A stretch of 64,000 nucleotides of DNA from Elysia chlorotica (Eukaryota > Mollusca > Gastropoda > Plakobranchidae). The stretch's first letter is position 1, and every line of letters starts with the position of its first letter. Location of the stretch: the NCBI GenBank assembly GCA_003991915.1, contig RQTK01000312.1:389412-453411 (forward strand), read 5' to 3'. Of this stretch, positions 1 through 10,892 are shown one piece after another. The notes under the pieces were generated by a model, which worked only from the letters and a program-made list of their open reading frames with translations, was not told where the DNA came from and made no database searches. The translations under genes and the position numbers were made by a program.

Positions 1-75
1 TGCAACTAACGAGATAAGGCATTCTGCTTGCTAGCTGATGATTTGTACCACACTCTCCTCCCTCTCCACCAACAG

Positions 76-377
76 AAAGGCAGTGGGTACCACCTGGACA
101 TGTTCGTCGTGGCCATCTGCATCGCCATCTGCTCGGTGCTGGGCCTGCCCTGGTACGTCGCGGCCACCGTGTCGGCCCTCGCCCACGTCATGAGCCTCAA
201 GAAGGAGTCGGAGTGCACTGCCCCTGGCGAGAGGCCCACCTTCCTGGGCGTCAGGTGAGCGAGTTTGGGCTTAGATTTTTTCTGTAGTTTTTTAAAACAG
301 TAAGTCCACATGTGTGAGGATTTATCTTAGACGTTCTTTAAAAAATAAATTTTAACGTCACGGTGTTAGGATTATGG

Positions 378-431
<54 letters not shown>

Positions 432-443
432 GTAATAATAATA

Positions 444-515
<72 letters not shown>

Positions 516-3500
516 GTTATATATTGCATTTATATAGCGCACTTCCATGAACAATCATGCTCAATGCGCTTAACAATTTCCATTAATATTATCACATTTA
601 CAAAAGTAGAATAATCATATAATGTAGACACAATACAATATTACATTCTGAGACTTATGGCAAAATGCAAGTGACATATCATTGTAAAGGTGAAAATGAG
701 ATCTATATAATTAAAATTTAAGATTAAAAATGCACTAGTAGGTTTTTGCCATATTTTATTACAAATTTGAAGAATGTATACAGTTTTTACTTATTATCTC
801 AAAAGTAGCAAAAATTACGTATCCCAAAATAGTAGCTCAGTGATGATTTGTTAATGATCAACCAAGATAGGCTTTAAGATTTTCATGAAAAACACTTTTG
901 TTTTATGGACTGGTAAGTGATATCCATCATGAGCATCTGCAAACCTTGGGTAGAATCTGGCTAGAAGGGGTGCCGAGGGCTCTGCTCGTCCATATAAATA
1001 CAAGTGACAATGGAAGAACCTAAACATTTACTTTTAGTGTTACTGTTTGGATCCATAATAAACTTCATATAAAATTGAATAATAATTATTAATATGGAAT
1101 CCCATGAGAATATTAATATAGAAATTTCATTGACTTGACGAATTCATTGTCCACAGAGAGAACCGGATGACGGCTCTGATGGTTGGGATTCTCAGCGGTT
1201 TGTCTGTTCTGTTCACGACAGCCCTGCAGGTTTGTAGACTCTCCAGTGTGATTCGTCCTTGCATGTGGGGGGGCGCGGTGGTCCTGGGGTAGAACATCGG
1301 CTTCTGTGGCTTCTCTCTCGGTGGCCCTGGTACATCGCAAAGGTCCAGGTTCGAGCCCTGGCGATTTCGCTCCCTACTGGTTGGGTCGGTGTCAGTTTAA
1401 TGTGACCGGCTGAGACAGGAGTCATGGTATCCCCGCCCTGTCTCGTGTGTTGTAGCACATAAAATTGTCAGACGTTAGTCTTGGGGCCCGTCCACAATAT
1501 AGCCTATATAGTGCTGATGTTGGACGTTAAACCAACCCAACAATAACAACGTCCCTGCACGTACTTGGTGTGGGATTTAATGGTCTGGTTCATGACCCTC
1601 GAACTTGGATTTACTTATATAAAAAAAAAGAATTTCAGTGTAAAATGTTGAAGCCCTAGCCTAGTCCATGTTCCAGGGATTCCTTCAATTTTGACGGTGA
1701 TATCTTTGACAATGGAAGAATGTGACGTAATTTGGAATTCTACAATTATTGTGAAATAAATAGTAGTAATACAATGAGGCTTACCTGTTTTTTTCAATGC
1801 TTTTACTATGTCATTTGTGAATACAATTATGTGGACATACTCATTACTTTAAATTTCGCCTTGAGGGATTCATAGCGTACTAATCCTTTAAAAAATTCTC
1901 ATCACAATAGATGTGAATTAGAAGTTTCAGTAAGAAAGAGAGAATCAAACAGGCGATTTTCAGTAATAAAAAAAAAAGATGGCAGGCGAGTTGAATAAAA
2001 GTATGTCAGTGGGTTGTGTCTTGTTATTCAATATGATCAGGGTTTTTTTTAAAGCATAAAAGTTCAGTTTTAAAAAATATAATTGGCGTCCCTGGAGAAT
2101 GTTGAAAGTTATTTCCAGTTCTAGTATTGAAATGATGTTCATGTTTTCTCCGTTACTTTCAGTACATTCCGATGGCGGTTCTGTACGGCGTCTTCCTCTA
2201 CATGGGAATATGTGCCCTCAAAGGCATGCAGGTATTTCACAAACAACTGTTTCTTCTTTGTTCTTGTTGTACATCGTTCTGTGTGTCTGTCATGTGATGA
2301 ACTAGCACAAATGGTGGAGCATTCGTCTTCGTTACGTGAGGTCCCCGGTTTAAACTCAAGTAAAAAAATTAGTTTGTCCAATTTTGTCCCCTGCTGGTTG
2401 GGTTGGTGACAGTACGACCTGACTGTCTAAGACAGGAGTTCAGGTCTCTCCACAAGGTCTCTGTCAGACGTTAGTCTTGAGGCCCTTTCACAATTGTAGC
2501 TTATAGAGTGCTGTTGTTTGTGTAAAGCAACCAACTCAACTCAACCCACACATCGTTGGTTGAGAGGCAGTTAAAGAGGAAGTTACAATATTTTGCCTCT
2601 AGACATGCAATATTGTTCTGCATGTCTTGACTGATGGACTAAGCACTACTATAATCTATCTCCACAGTTAGGGGGCGCGGTGGTCCTGGGGTAGAACATC
2701 GGCTTCCGGCGCAAAAGGTCCGAGTTCGAGCCCTGGCGATTGCGCTCCCTACTGGTTGGGTCGGTGTCAGTTTAATGTGACCGGCTGAGACAGGAGTCAT
2801 GGTATCCCCGCCCTGTCTCGTGTGTGGCAGCACATAAAATTGTCAGACGTCAGTCTTGGGGCCCGTCCACAATATAGCCTATATAGTGCTGATGTTGGAC
2901 GTTAAACCAACTCAACAACTCAACAACAGCATGTCTCAACTGACTCACTAAGCACTTATTATGATCTATCTCCACAGTTCATCGATCGAATCCTGCTGTT
3001 CTTCAAGCCGGCCAAGTACCAGCCCGACACCACCTACCTGCGGCACGTGCCAATCAAGCGCGTGCACATCTTCACGCTCATCCAGCTGCTGTGTCTGGCC
3101 ATCCTCTGGGTCATCAAGACGGTCGACGGAGTATCCATTGTGTTCCCCATCATGGTCAGTAGTGCTTTCTCTGTCTGTGCTCACTTTGGTTTGTAACTTT
3201 GTTTATAAGAAAGTAACATTATGCCAGTGTGTCACTTATATAAACGTTTATTTTTAAAAACAGAAAATAAACAAACACTTTGGTTTGTAACTATGTTTGT
3301 CATTTGGATCCTCATCTGAATTGACTCAAGGGGTGGGACTGGGGGGGTGGGTGTGGTTGCCCTGGGGTAGAACATCGGCTTCCGACGCAAAAGGTCCAAG
3401 TTCCATTAGCATAGAAATATGTTTGTTAAATTAGTATCTTTCTGTTTGTGAAGTCAAAATTAAAATGCACAGATTTGTTAAAGGAACTGAAAAGTTAAAC

Positions 3501-6500
3501 TCTTCAACAATTATTGCCTGTTTCTGGGTGGTAGCATTTAAAATTATTAGACATTAGTCTTAGGACCTGTCTGATGTTAAGAAAGTAACAGACATTCATC
3601 CATACCAAGAGGGTGACAGATTTGTTCATCAATTTAAACTGTTGACTGTTGCCGCAGGTTCTGGGTGGTAGCATTTAAAATTATTAGACATTAGTCTTAG
3701 GACCTGTCTGATGTTAAGAAAATAACAGACATTCATCCATACCATGAAACCAAGAGGATGACAAATTTGTTCATTAAACTCTTTGACAGTTATTGCAGGT
3801 TTCTGGGTGATAGCATTTAAAATGATTAGACATTAGTCTTGGGACCTGTCTGATGTTAAGAAAATAACAGACATTCATCCATACCATGATACCAAGAGGA
3901 TGACAGATTTGTTCATCAATTTAAACTGTTGCGGCAGGTTCTGGGTGGTAGCATGTAAAATTATTAGACATTAGTCTTGGGACCTGTCTGATGTTAAGAA
4001 AATAACAGACATTCATCCATACCATGATTCCAACAGGATGACAGATTTGTTCATTAAACTGTTGACTGTTGCCGCAGGTTCTGGGTGATAGCATTTAAAA
4101 TGATTAGACATAAGTTTTGGGACCTGTCTGATGTGAAGAAAATAAGAGACATTCATCCATACCATGAAACCAAGAGGATGACAGATTTGGTCATTAACCT
4201 GTTGACTGTTGCCGCAGGTTCTGGGTGATAGCATTTAAAATTATTAGACATTAGTCCTGGGACCTGTCTGATATGAAGAAAATAACAGATATTCATCCAT
4301 ACCATGAAAGCAAAGGAAGACAGGTTTGTTCATTAAACTGTTGACTGTTGCCGCAGGTTCTGGGTGGTAGCATGTAAAATTATTAGACTTTAGTCCTAGG
4401 ACCTGTCTGATGTTAAGAAAATAAGACATTCATCCATACCATGAAACCAACAGGATAACCGATTTGTTCATCAATTTAAACTGTTGACTGTTGCCACAGT
4501 TTCTGGGTGGTAACATTTGAAATTATTAGACTTTAGTTTTTGGTCCTGTCTGATGTTAATAAAATAACAGACATTCATCTATACCATGATATCAATATGA
4601 TGTTTTCTGTTTTGTTCATTAAACTGTTGACTGTTGCCGCAGGTTCTGGGTGGTAACATTTAAAATTATTAGACATTAGTCTTGGGACCTGTCTGATGTT
4701 AAGAAAATAACAGACATTCATCCATACCAACAGGATGACAGATTTGTTCATTAAACTGTTGACTGTTGCCGCAGGTTCTGGGTGGTAACATTTAAAATTA
4801 TTAGACATAAGTCTTGGGCCCTGTCTGGTGTGAAGAAAATAAGAGACATACCATGATACCAACAGAATTGCAGATTTGATCATTTAACTGTTGACTGTTG
4901 TTACGGCAGGTTCTCGGTGGTAGCATTTAAAATTATGAGACACTAGTCTTAGGACCTGTCTGATGTTAAGAAAATAACAGACATTCATCCACACCATGAA
5001 ATCAACAGGATCACAGATTTGTTCATTAAACTGTTGACTGTTACGGCAGGTTGTGGGTGGTACTCGTAGCATGTAAAATTATATTAGACATTAAGTCTTA
5101 GGACCTGTCTAATGTGAAGAAAATAACAGACATTCATCCATACCATGATACCAACAGGATGACAGATGTGTTCATTAAACTGTTGACTTATGCCGCAGGT
5201 TCTGGGTGGTAGCATTTAAAATGATTAGACATAAGTTTTGGGACCTGTCTGATGTTAAGAAAAGAACAGACATGATTCATCCATACCAAGAGGATGACAG
5301 ATTTGTTCATTAATTTAAACTGTTGACTGTCGTCGCAGGTTCTGGGAACGTGCTTTGTCCGCAAGGCCTTGGACTACCTGTTCACACAGCGCGAGCTCAA
5401 GTGGCTGGACGATCTCATGCCCGAGGCCGCCAAGAAGGAGAGCGAGGATGCCAAGATGAAGAAGGAGGAGGAAATGGCCCACAACCAAGAGGTAAGACTA
5501 AGACTCTTAGAGCAGAGAACATTGCTAACGTAATGGTCTATCTGAAAATCACTATTTTTTAGGAAAAATTAAAGAAATTGTTTAGTAAAAGTGTCTGTTC
5601 TTGTTTTTTTTTTACATGTAGGTGATTTTAAAATGAAGAATTTTGAAAAATTGGCTAGGCTGTCTTTCTTGTCATAGAAGAAATAGATGTGGATGTATTC
5701 AAATAATGTTAAAAATGAAAGAAACTGTTTAATAAAAGTGTCTGTTTTTTTTTTTTTTTTTTTTGAACATGTAGCTGATTTTAAATTGAAGAATTTTGAA
5801 AAATTGACTAGGCTGTCTTTTTTGCTTTTTTGTCATAGAAGAAGAGATATATGTAAGTATTTAAAGATTGTTGTGGTTGGATAGTGCTGATTTGGTCTAT
5901 CTTTGAGACGTGCCTTTAACAAACGATTACTCAAACTTTATACTGAGGAATGCAATATTCATGTGTGGTCCTGACCTTACCATTGTCTATCTCTGGTGCC
6001 CATTCAGGATGAAGCGCTGCTGAGTGAAACCTACGACAAGATCATGGACATCCAGATTGACCATAACGGAGACAGGTTCAACAACATGAAGGCTGGACAG
6101 AGGTCGGTCGAATAAAATGGTCTTATGGCTGATTTGCACTGTCAAATACTGTAGATTTCTTTTTCTTTTCCCTGTCTCACCATTCCATCCCCTGTATCCC
6201 CCTTTTTGGTACAATAAACGGGAGGGGGGGGTTAGTGATAAAGCGCCTAGTCTCCCAATCGGAAGGTACCCGATTCAATACCCCATATGGGCCAAATATG
6301 TATTTGCCCAATTTCATCCCCTACTGTCTGGATCAGTGTCAGTATAACGTGTCTCTGTGTAGCAGCATGTAATATTTTCAGATATTAGTCTTGGAACGCT
6401 TCCCACAATATAGCCTATAATTATAGTACATGCCCAACTCAACTCAACCCTTCTTTCCCCCCACCTACCCCTACTTTAGGCCTACTTTGTACATTTTATT

Positions 6501-7236
6501 CAAGGATATCCTATTAACACTAAGTTGTGATGATTTTTCATGCCCAGTAGACCAAGACTAATTCTATTGATCCTCTCACTGTAGACGCACACCTACGGAT
6601 ACGGAGCGGGTGAACATCAGTGAGGAGATGGCGCGGACGGGTATCTGGCTCCAGCTGAAAAACAACTCCAAGACGGTGCTCTGTGATGAGGAGCCGAAGA
6701 ACGGAAGGTACGGCACTAGTTGCCATTTAAACACAAGTTGTTCATTCAATAAGATATTAACTCGCAGCTTTATAACAATAATTATTATAATAAAATAATA
6801 TATTGCATTTATATAGCACACTTCCATCAATGCTCAATGCGCTTCAAATAAAATATAAAAATTTAAAAAGGAGAATATTGCAACACTTAAGCCTCATTGC
6901 CAAAGTTTTCTTTTCAATCCACAATTAATTATTATTGAGCAGATATATATTTCAATGGTATTCAAAGCAATTATGGCTAAATTTTCCAGAATCACTTTTG
7001 AGCTATGGCTCCTTCAAAATGCACAGTACCCTGCCTTATTCTCAGGGTGTCATTTTTTCTATTTTCCTTTCAGCCGCCACCGAAAGAAGAGGCATTGCAA
7101 CGGGCGCCACCATTGCCGGTCGAAAAAAACGGAGGATGTCGCAGCAAAGGAAGAGGCGGATGTTCCTGAAGAAGGAGGAGAGAAGAAGAAGACGACGTTT
7201 TACATGGGTGAGGAAGAGGAGGAACAGAAAGTTTGA
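76..7236 (+). CDS. SLC4-family Na+-coupled bicarbonate transporter (NDAE1 / SLC4A7-8-10 type), C-terminal part, 8 exons
   Basis: Integral plasma-membrane transporter moving bicarbonate with Na+ for pH control. Exons seen: 76-254, 1157-1229, 2163-2231, 2978-3154, 5339-5491, 6008-6102, 6585-6707, 7074-7236 (TGA at 7234-7236). All have AG/GT borders and their phases join into 343 codons plus stop. Recognisable pieces are [67 protein letters not shown], a [20 protein letters not shown] segment and [12 protein letters not shown]; these match the last transmembrane spans and start of the cytosolic tail of SLC4 transporters. The tail continues with a Lys/Glu-rich stretch, [12 protein letters not shown] and EEEEEQKV at the C-terminus. 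The LDDLMPE and NISEEM motifs favour the NDAE1/NBCn group over NBCe1; the exact paralogue is uncertain. The 5' part lies outside the window. If the intron after 6102 were retained, the frame would close with RSVE and a stop. Confidence 0.93.
381..580 (+). repeat. (AAT)n microsatellite with attached dispersed element end
   Basis: About 135 bp of AAT repeats run straight into a sequence containing atttatatagcgcacttcc and tcaatgcgctt. The same junction recurs at 6780-6850 and 8010-8075, so this is a dispersed element whose end is an AAT tract, not a simple local expansion. It lies in the first SLC4 intron seen here. Confidence 0.8.
1266..1550 (+). mobile_element. tRNA-derived SINE, full-length copy
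   Basis: The head has a tRNA-like B box (ggttcgagccctgg). The body contains ttgggtcggtgtcagtttaa and gtcagacgttagtcttgggg, and the end is gttggacgttaaacc followed by a CAA-rich tail. Flanks carry an imperfect target duplication, cgtccttgcatgt on the left and cgtccctgcacgt on the right. The head has a short internal insertion compared with the copy at 2671. It sits within an SLC4 intron, just 3' of exon 1157-1229. Confidence 0.85.
2293..2548 (+). mobile_element. tRNA-derived SINE, diverged copy
   Basis: Has the same layout as the copy at 1266 but is clearly older: a degenerate tRNA-like head (tggtggagcattcgtc), body ttgggttggtgacagta, tail gtcagacgttagtcttgagg and an ACTCA-rich end. Lies in the SLC4 intron between exons 2163-2231 and 2978-3154. 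Confidence 0.75.
2618..2670 (+). repeat. Upstream duplicate of the exon-2978 splice acceptor
   Basis: The segment from gcatgtct to tctatctccacagtt is repeated at 2929-2979, where tctatctccacag is the working acceptor. The two copies differ at a handful of positions over about 50 bp. The duplicate therefore offers a second, decoy AG at 2666-2667. Its use would add 310 bases including the SINE and shift the frame. Confidence 0.75.
2671..2928 (+). mobile_element. tRNA-derived SINE between two copies of a splice acceptor
   Basis: This is a well-preserved copy starting gggggcgcggtggtcctggg, with B box gagttcgagccctgg and the usual body and tail ending gttaaaccaactcaacaac. It is bracketed by an imperfect direct duplication of about 50 bp (2618-2667 and 2928-2979). 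The right copy of that duplication is the real acceptor of SLC4 exon 2978. Confidence 0.85.
3345..3405 (+). mobile_element. SINE head fragment
   Basis: Contains ctggggtagaacatcggctt and gcaaaaggtcc, matching the tRNA-like head of the SINE family, and stops where the tandem array region begins. It is probably the remaining 5' part of the SINE whose tail was recruited into the array at 3521-5338. Confidence 0.7.
3521..5338 (+). repeat. ~140-bp tandem array, 13 units, each ending in a splice-acceptor copy
   Basis: Unit starts (ttctgggtggtagcattt or a variant) fall near 3521, 3658, 3799, 3938, 4077, 4217, 4357, 4498, 4642, 4774, 4909, 5047 and 5197. Each unit runs through ttagacattagtcttagg, aagaaaataacagacattca and gttgactgttgccgcag. 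The last unit ends in the true acceptor gtcgcag of exon 5339, whose first bases (GTTCTGGG) also open every unit. The section from agca to gacctgtc resembles the SINE tail (agcacataaaattgtcagac and following). The array is therefore a fusion of SINE tail and intron end that was then amplified. Confidence 0.9.
5566..5850 (+). repeat. Two-copy direct repeat, ~130 bp
   Basis: The segment with gtttagtaaaagtgtctgtt, a T tract, acatgtaggtgattttaaaa, gaattttgaaaaattggcta and tgtcatagaagaa is followed by a second diverged copy (from about 5724) with the same order of motifs. It lies in the intron between SLC4 exons 5339-5491 and 6008-6102, with no coding sign. Confidence 0.75.
6222..6452 (+). mobile_element. 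tRNA-derived SINE, diverged copy
   Basis: The tRNA-like head contains tagtgataaagcgcctagtc and a B-box relative (tacccgattcaatacc). The body carries atcagtgtcagtataacgtg and the tail cagatattagtcttggaacg, ending in CAACTCAACTCAACCC. Lies in the SLC4 intron before exon 6585. Confidence 0.7.
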
Positions 7237-7254
7237 GGACGGAGGACAGATTGG

Positions 7255-7425
7255 CACCTACTGGTTGGGTTGGTGTCAGTATAATGTGACCGGCTCAGAC
7301 AGGAGTCCAGGTCTTCCCACACAGTCTTGTGTGTGGCAGCACGTAAAATTATCAGACGTTGGTCTTTAACTCTTGGGGCCTGTCCACAGTATAGTCTAAA
7401 TAGTGCTAAGCAACCCCCTCCCCCA
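7255..7425 (+). mobile_element. SINE body and tail fragment in the 3' UTR of the first terminal exon
   Basis: Starts at ctactggttgggttggtgtc and continues through gtgaccggctcagacaggag, gtgtgtggcagcacgtaaaa and gggcctgtccacagtatagt. The tRNA-like head is absent. It begins about 20 bp after the stop codon of the first terminal SLC4 exon, so it would lie in that transcript's 3' UTR. Confidence 0.78.
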
Positions 7426-7562
7426 TAGACCAATTAACACTTTATTGGTTTAAGTAACTTGTGATGATTTTTCATGCCCAATAGACCAATGTACACTTTA
7501 TTGGTTTAAGTCACTAGTGATGAATCACCCTCATTTTGCTCCAGTATAAATTCTCTCAATTC

Positions 7563-7568
7563 AATAAA
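7563..7568 (+). promoter_or_regulatory. Possible polyadenylation signal, first SLC4 3' end
   Basis: AATAAA about 330 bp after the stop of the first terminal exon copy, followed by another near 7583. A motif this short is common in AT-rich DNA, so the assignment rests on position only. Confidence 0.3.
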
Positions 7569-7810
7569 ACTGAAGGCTTTAAAGCACACAAATAAACTTA
7601 ATTAAGAAGAAGTACATCATTCCTAGTTTGCTTTAATATACTACTAACAGGTGACATTAATTTGGGGTGTTGTTTTAGATCCTTAATCCGGTACACTGCT
7701 GTACCGGTTCGTGAAAAAGTTCAGTAAAAAAAAAATATCATCCAGTTGGCATCACTGTTTTACATGCCCAGTAGACGAAGGCTAATTCTATTGGTCCTCT
7801 CTCACTGTAG

Positions 7811-8480
7811 ACGCACGCCTACTGATACGGAGCGGGTGAACATCAGTGAGGAGATGGCTCGGACTGGTATCTGGCTCCAGCTGAAAAACAACTCCAAGAC
7901 GGTGCTCTGTGATGAGGAGCCGAAGAACGGAAGGTACGGCATTAGTTGACATTCAAACACAAATGGTTTATTTAATAAGATATTAACTCCCAGCTATATA
8001 ATAATAATTATTATAATAAAATAATATATTGCATTTATATAGTGCACTTTCATGAATGCTCAATGCACTTACAATGAAATTTAGAAAAAAATTTAAAGGA
8101 GAATATTGCAACAGTTAAGATTCATTGATAAAGTTTTCTTTTCAATCCCCAATTAATTCTTATTGATTCTCTATGAGCAGATATATTTTTAGATGGTATT
8201 CAAAGCAGTTATGGATATATTTCTCCAGAAGCACTTTTGAGCTATGGCTCTTAAGTCTTTCAAAATGCACAGTACTCTGCCTTGTTCTCAGGTTTCATTT
8301 TTCTATTTTTCTCTCAGTCGTCACCGAAAGAAGAGGCATTGCAACGGGCGCCACCATTGCCGGTCGAAAAAGACGGAGGATGTCGCAGCAAAGGAAGAGG
8401 CGGATGTCCCTGAAGAAGGAGGAGAGAAGAAGAAGACGACGTTTTACATGGGTGAGGAAGAGGAGGAACAGAAAGTTTGA
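7811..8480 (+). CDS. Second copy of the two terminal SLC4 exons
   Basis: Exons 7811-7933 and 8318-8480 repeat exons 6585-6707 and 7074-7236 at identical lengths (123 and 163 bp), with the same splice phases and the same stop. I count eight base differences within the coding part, and all eight are silent, so both cassettes encode the same tail. The introns between them differ much more, with many substitutions and indels. The copy could serve as an alternative 3' end of the transporter transcript, or be spliced in mixed combinations with the first copy. A collapsed-haplotype assembly error is the main alternative, but the intron divergence and a SINE present after only one copy argue against a trivial one. 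Confidence 0.85.
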
Positions 8481-8524
8481 GGATGGAGGACAGATTGGCT
8501 GCTTAGTTACAATCAACAAAATTT

Positions 8525-8530
8525 AATAAA
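8525..8530 (+). promoter_or_regulatory. Possible polyadenylation signal, second SLC4 3' end
   Basis: AATAAA 45 bp after the stop codon of the second terminal exon copy. It is well placed for a short 3' UTR, but this is a positional argument only. Confidence 0.3.
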
Positions 8531-10650
8531 TCATTTTAAATGTGTAGCTGACTGCGTGCTGCTGAAGGCTGAAGCTTGACGTCAGGACCAAGGACGGAGA
8601 AGTTGCCGGAATCGGTCACGGAGAAAACGGTCGACTCTCGGAGTGCTGGAAAAAGAGATCTGAGGAGGGGTAGAATATTTTCGGCCGAAGAGAGTGGCCC
8701 TGTAGTGTTGCTTTAAAGCCGACTTTGAATTGTTATATTGAAGTGTTTATTTTTTTTCATTTTAGCTTCTCATAAGTGCCTTATCTGTACGCAAGGGCAT
8801 TTATTACTGACGCTTCGACAAGCAATAATTGTTTTGTAAAGTTGATTTATATATTACATATACACGCAAAAGTAGCGGGCTTAGTTTGTTTACAACATGG
8901 TTGGAAGGTTGAAATGCTATTTGTTTCAAGGGCATTAAAAGAAGTTGTTTTGAGTAAGATAATTTTATGCATATTTTAGCTTTTAGACTTTGAAAGATTT
9001 TCCTTGGATTATTAACGACTGCATAGAAATGGATAGTTTATTTGTCTATCCACTAAAATTAATTTGAATCAATTTTAATGGATGATTTTGAAAGTCAAAA
9101 GTCCTTACAATCCTCAGGTTTCATTTTTACTTTTTTACTGAAAAAAAAAAAGACTACCTAATTCTCATCAATTTAAGACTTTACCTAATTCTCATCAATT
9201 TTTTTTAACTTAAGGATTTCAATGCTTTTTTTTTCATTTGAAAGTATGCCTTGCAAATTTTGTTTGTATATACTGCGACTATGCGCAAATGAGAAATTGA
9301 GCAAAATGTAGAAAACCTGTGGTTGTGTGTCTTTCATTCGATGTTCAACGCCCATTTTGCAGGTGTTGATACAGGAACAACACCTTTAAGTTATTGCTAC
9401 CATTCTTTTAATCCTGCTTTGCTTTTAAAATACTAAGGTTAACATATAACCTCTGATTTGACGTGTCTTTATGCTTCAGATCCTCTTTTGTCCTATGAGA
9501 AATAAGTTCATGTAGTTTTTTACCTGCAGAATTTGAGTCTTGGCTCCTCAACTGAAAGTGGTGAAACTTAGTCAACAGAAAGTGCTCTACAAAAGAGTTT
9601 GTAAACAGATATTCTATGTTTCTTTTCTTTTTCATCGTTTTATTCATCTCCTCCTCCTCCTACTACTTCTACTACTCCCTGTCCTCCTCTTCCTTTTTCT
9701 TCTTCTTCTTCTTCCTCCTCCTTCTTCCTCTTCTTCTTCTTCTTCTCTTCTTCTTCTTCTTCCTCTTCTTAGCTCCAGCAGCCTGTAAGAGCTCTCCGAC
9801 CAGCCAACAGCCTTGAAAAAATTGTTTAGGTCTTATTATAAGTTAAGAAAGATATGTTTTATTAAAGAGCACAATGAGAGGAGATGCATGTTAAGCTTTG
9901 ATGCTGAATGTCGTGAATTGTATCTAATATAGAAGCATGTGTAAAGAAATGTTGATAAACGATTAATGGACCAAATATTCCACAATTTTTTTTTATTTAA
10001 TTTTTATGTTATGAATTAATTTTGTAAAATATATAATATATACATAAACCTTTGCCTACATTGATAATCAAAGATTTATTAAATATTTGTAAATACTAGG
10101 AAAAACAATGGAAACAAGTCAGAATTAGTGTTTAAAAAGTATAGTGTCGATCCTTTATTGTCAGACAATATGGTTTTTTTTTTAGGAGAGCTAGGAGAGA
10201 TGTAGGAAATGTTAAATTACGATAAAGCTTTGCTTTCTGTGACCACCGACAACGCATTCTTGTGATAGAAATTTAGAAGTTATTTGAAGCAGCTCTCAAG
10301 ACACAGTAGCAATATTTGGAACCATCTCATCAACTCCACCCATCGTTGTTCAATAAAGTCAATGCTCATGTTAAATTTGCTTACTGCCGGTATTCAGGTG
10401 TTTTATCTTACTGCTGATCTGGGCTGAATAGATTTCACCTACAGTGCCAATCAAACTGCCAAAGGATTCAAGACTGCGTGTTCAAATAGCCTTAGTGCGA
10501 CAGACATTATTGATGAAAAATTCATTGTTGATGAAAATTGTGTTTATTCTGTATCGATCAATGCAAGCCGCCATCAGATGCCATCCCTGATGGCTGTGAC
10601 AACCTTCAGGGATTTGTACCAGTTTTATGTTATAAATAAAAAATATCTCT
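8531..10650. other. Non-coding stretch with a (CTT/CTC)n tract at 9645-9772
   Basis: AT-rich DNA with no exon I can support. It may include extended 3' UTR of the SLC4 gene. A pyrimidine microsatellite of CTT, CTC and TTC triplets at 9645-9772 produces spurious Ser/Leu-rich reading frames. The rest shows short A or T runs and nothing recognisable. Confidence 0.6.
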
Positions 10651-10892
10651 GGGGGTTAGGGGCGAACTGGCTCAAGTGGTCTCCAGATCAGAAGGTCCAC
10701 AGTTTGAATCCCACGTTTGGTAAAAAATTTGTCTGATTCCGTACTCTATTGGTTGGGTCGGTGTCAGTTTAATGTGACAGGCTGAGACAGGAGGCCAGGT
10801 CTCCCAGCCCTGTATCGAGTATGGCAACATGTAAACTTGTCACACGTCAGCCTTCAGACCCGTTGGATGTTTAGCAACAAAGCAACCGAACA
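10651..10892 (+). mobile_element. tRNA-derived SINE, full-length copy
   Basis: Head ggggcgaactggctcaagtg gives a good A box and cacagtttgaatccca a B box. Body ttgggtcggtgtcagtttaa and tail cttgtcacacgtcagccttc follow. The 3' end is decayed (tttagcaacaaagcaacc). Confidence 0.82.

Larger units (their letters stand above)
6539..8498 (+). repeat. Tandem segmental duplication, copies 6539-7254 and 7763-8498
   Basis: Both copies begin with catgcccagtagac and end at gaggacagattggc. Each holds the same two exons, the intron between them and an AAT-linked element (tatattgcatttatatagc). Copy 1 is followed by a SINE fragment (7255-7425) and a spacer containing further echoes of the upstream flank (ttgtgatgatttttcatgcc near 7470). 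Copy 2 is followed by unrelated sequence. Coding parts differ at about 3% of sites, introns at roughly 15% by eye. Confidence 0.88.

Noticed and set aside
338-614. Poly-Ile and poly-Tyr reading frames over the AAT repeats (also at 14836-15228 and 46243-46470)
   Set aside because: They are translations of triplet microsatellites with no coding features.
6935-7369. A 144-codon Arg-rich frame over the SLC4 terminal exon
   Set aside because: It is in the wrong splice phase. The eight differences between the duplicated exons are silent only in the frame ending EEEEEQKV.
10651-10740. tRNA gene (also at 1266, 6222, 61640 and 61905 minus)
   Set aside because: A and B boxes are present but the cloverleaf pairing is poor, and each is fused to a shared non-tRNA body, as in SINEs.
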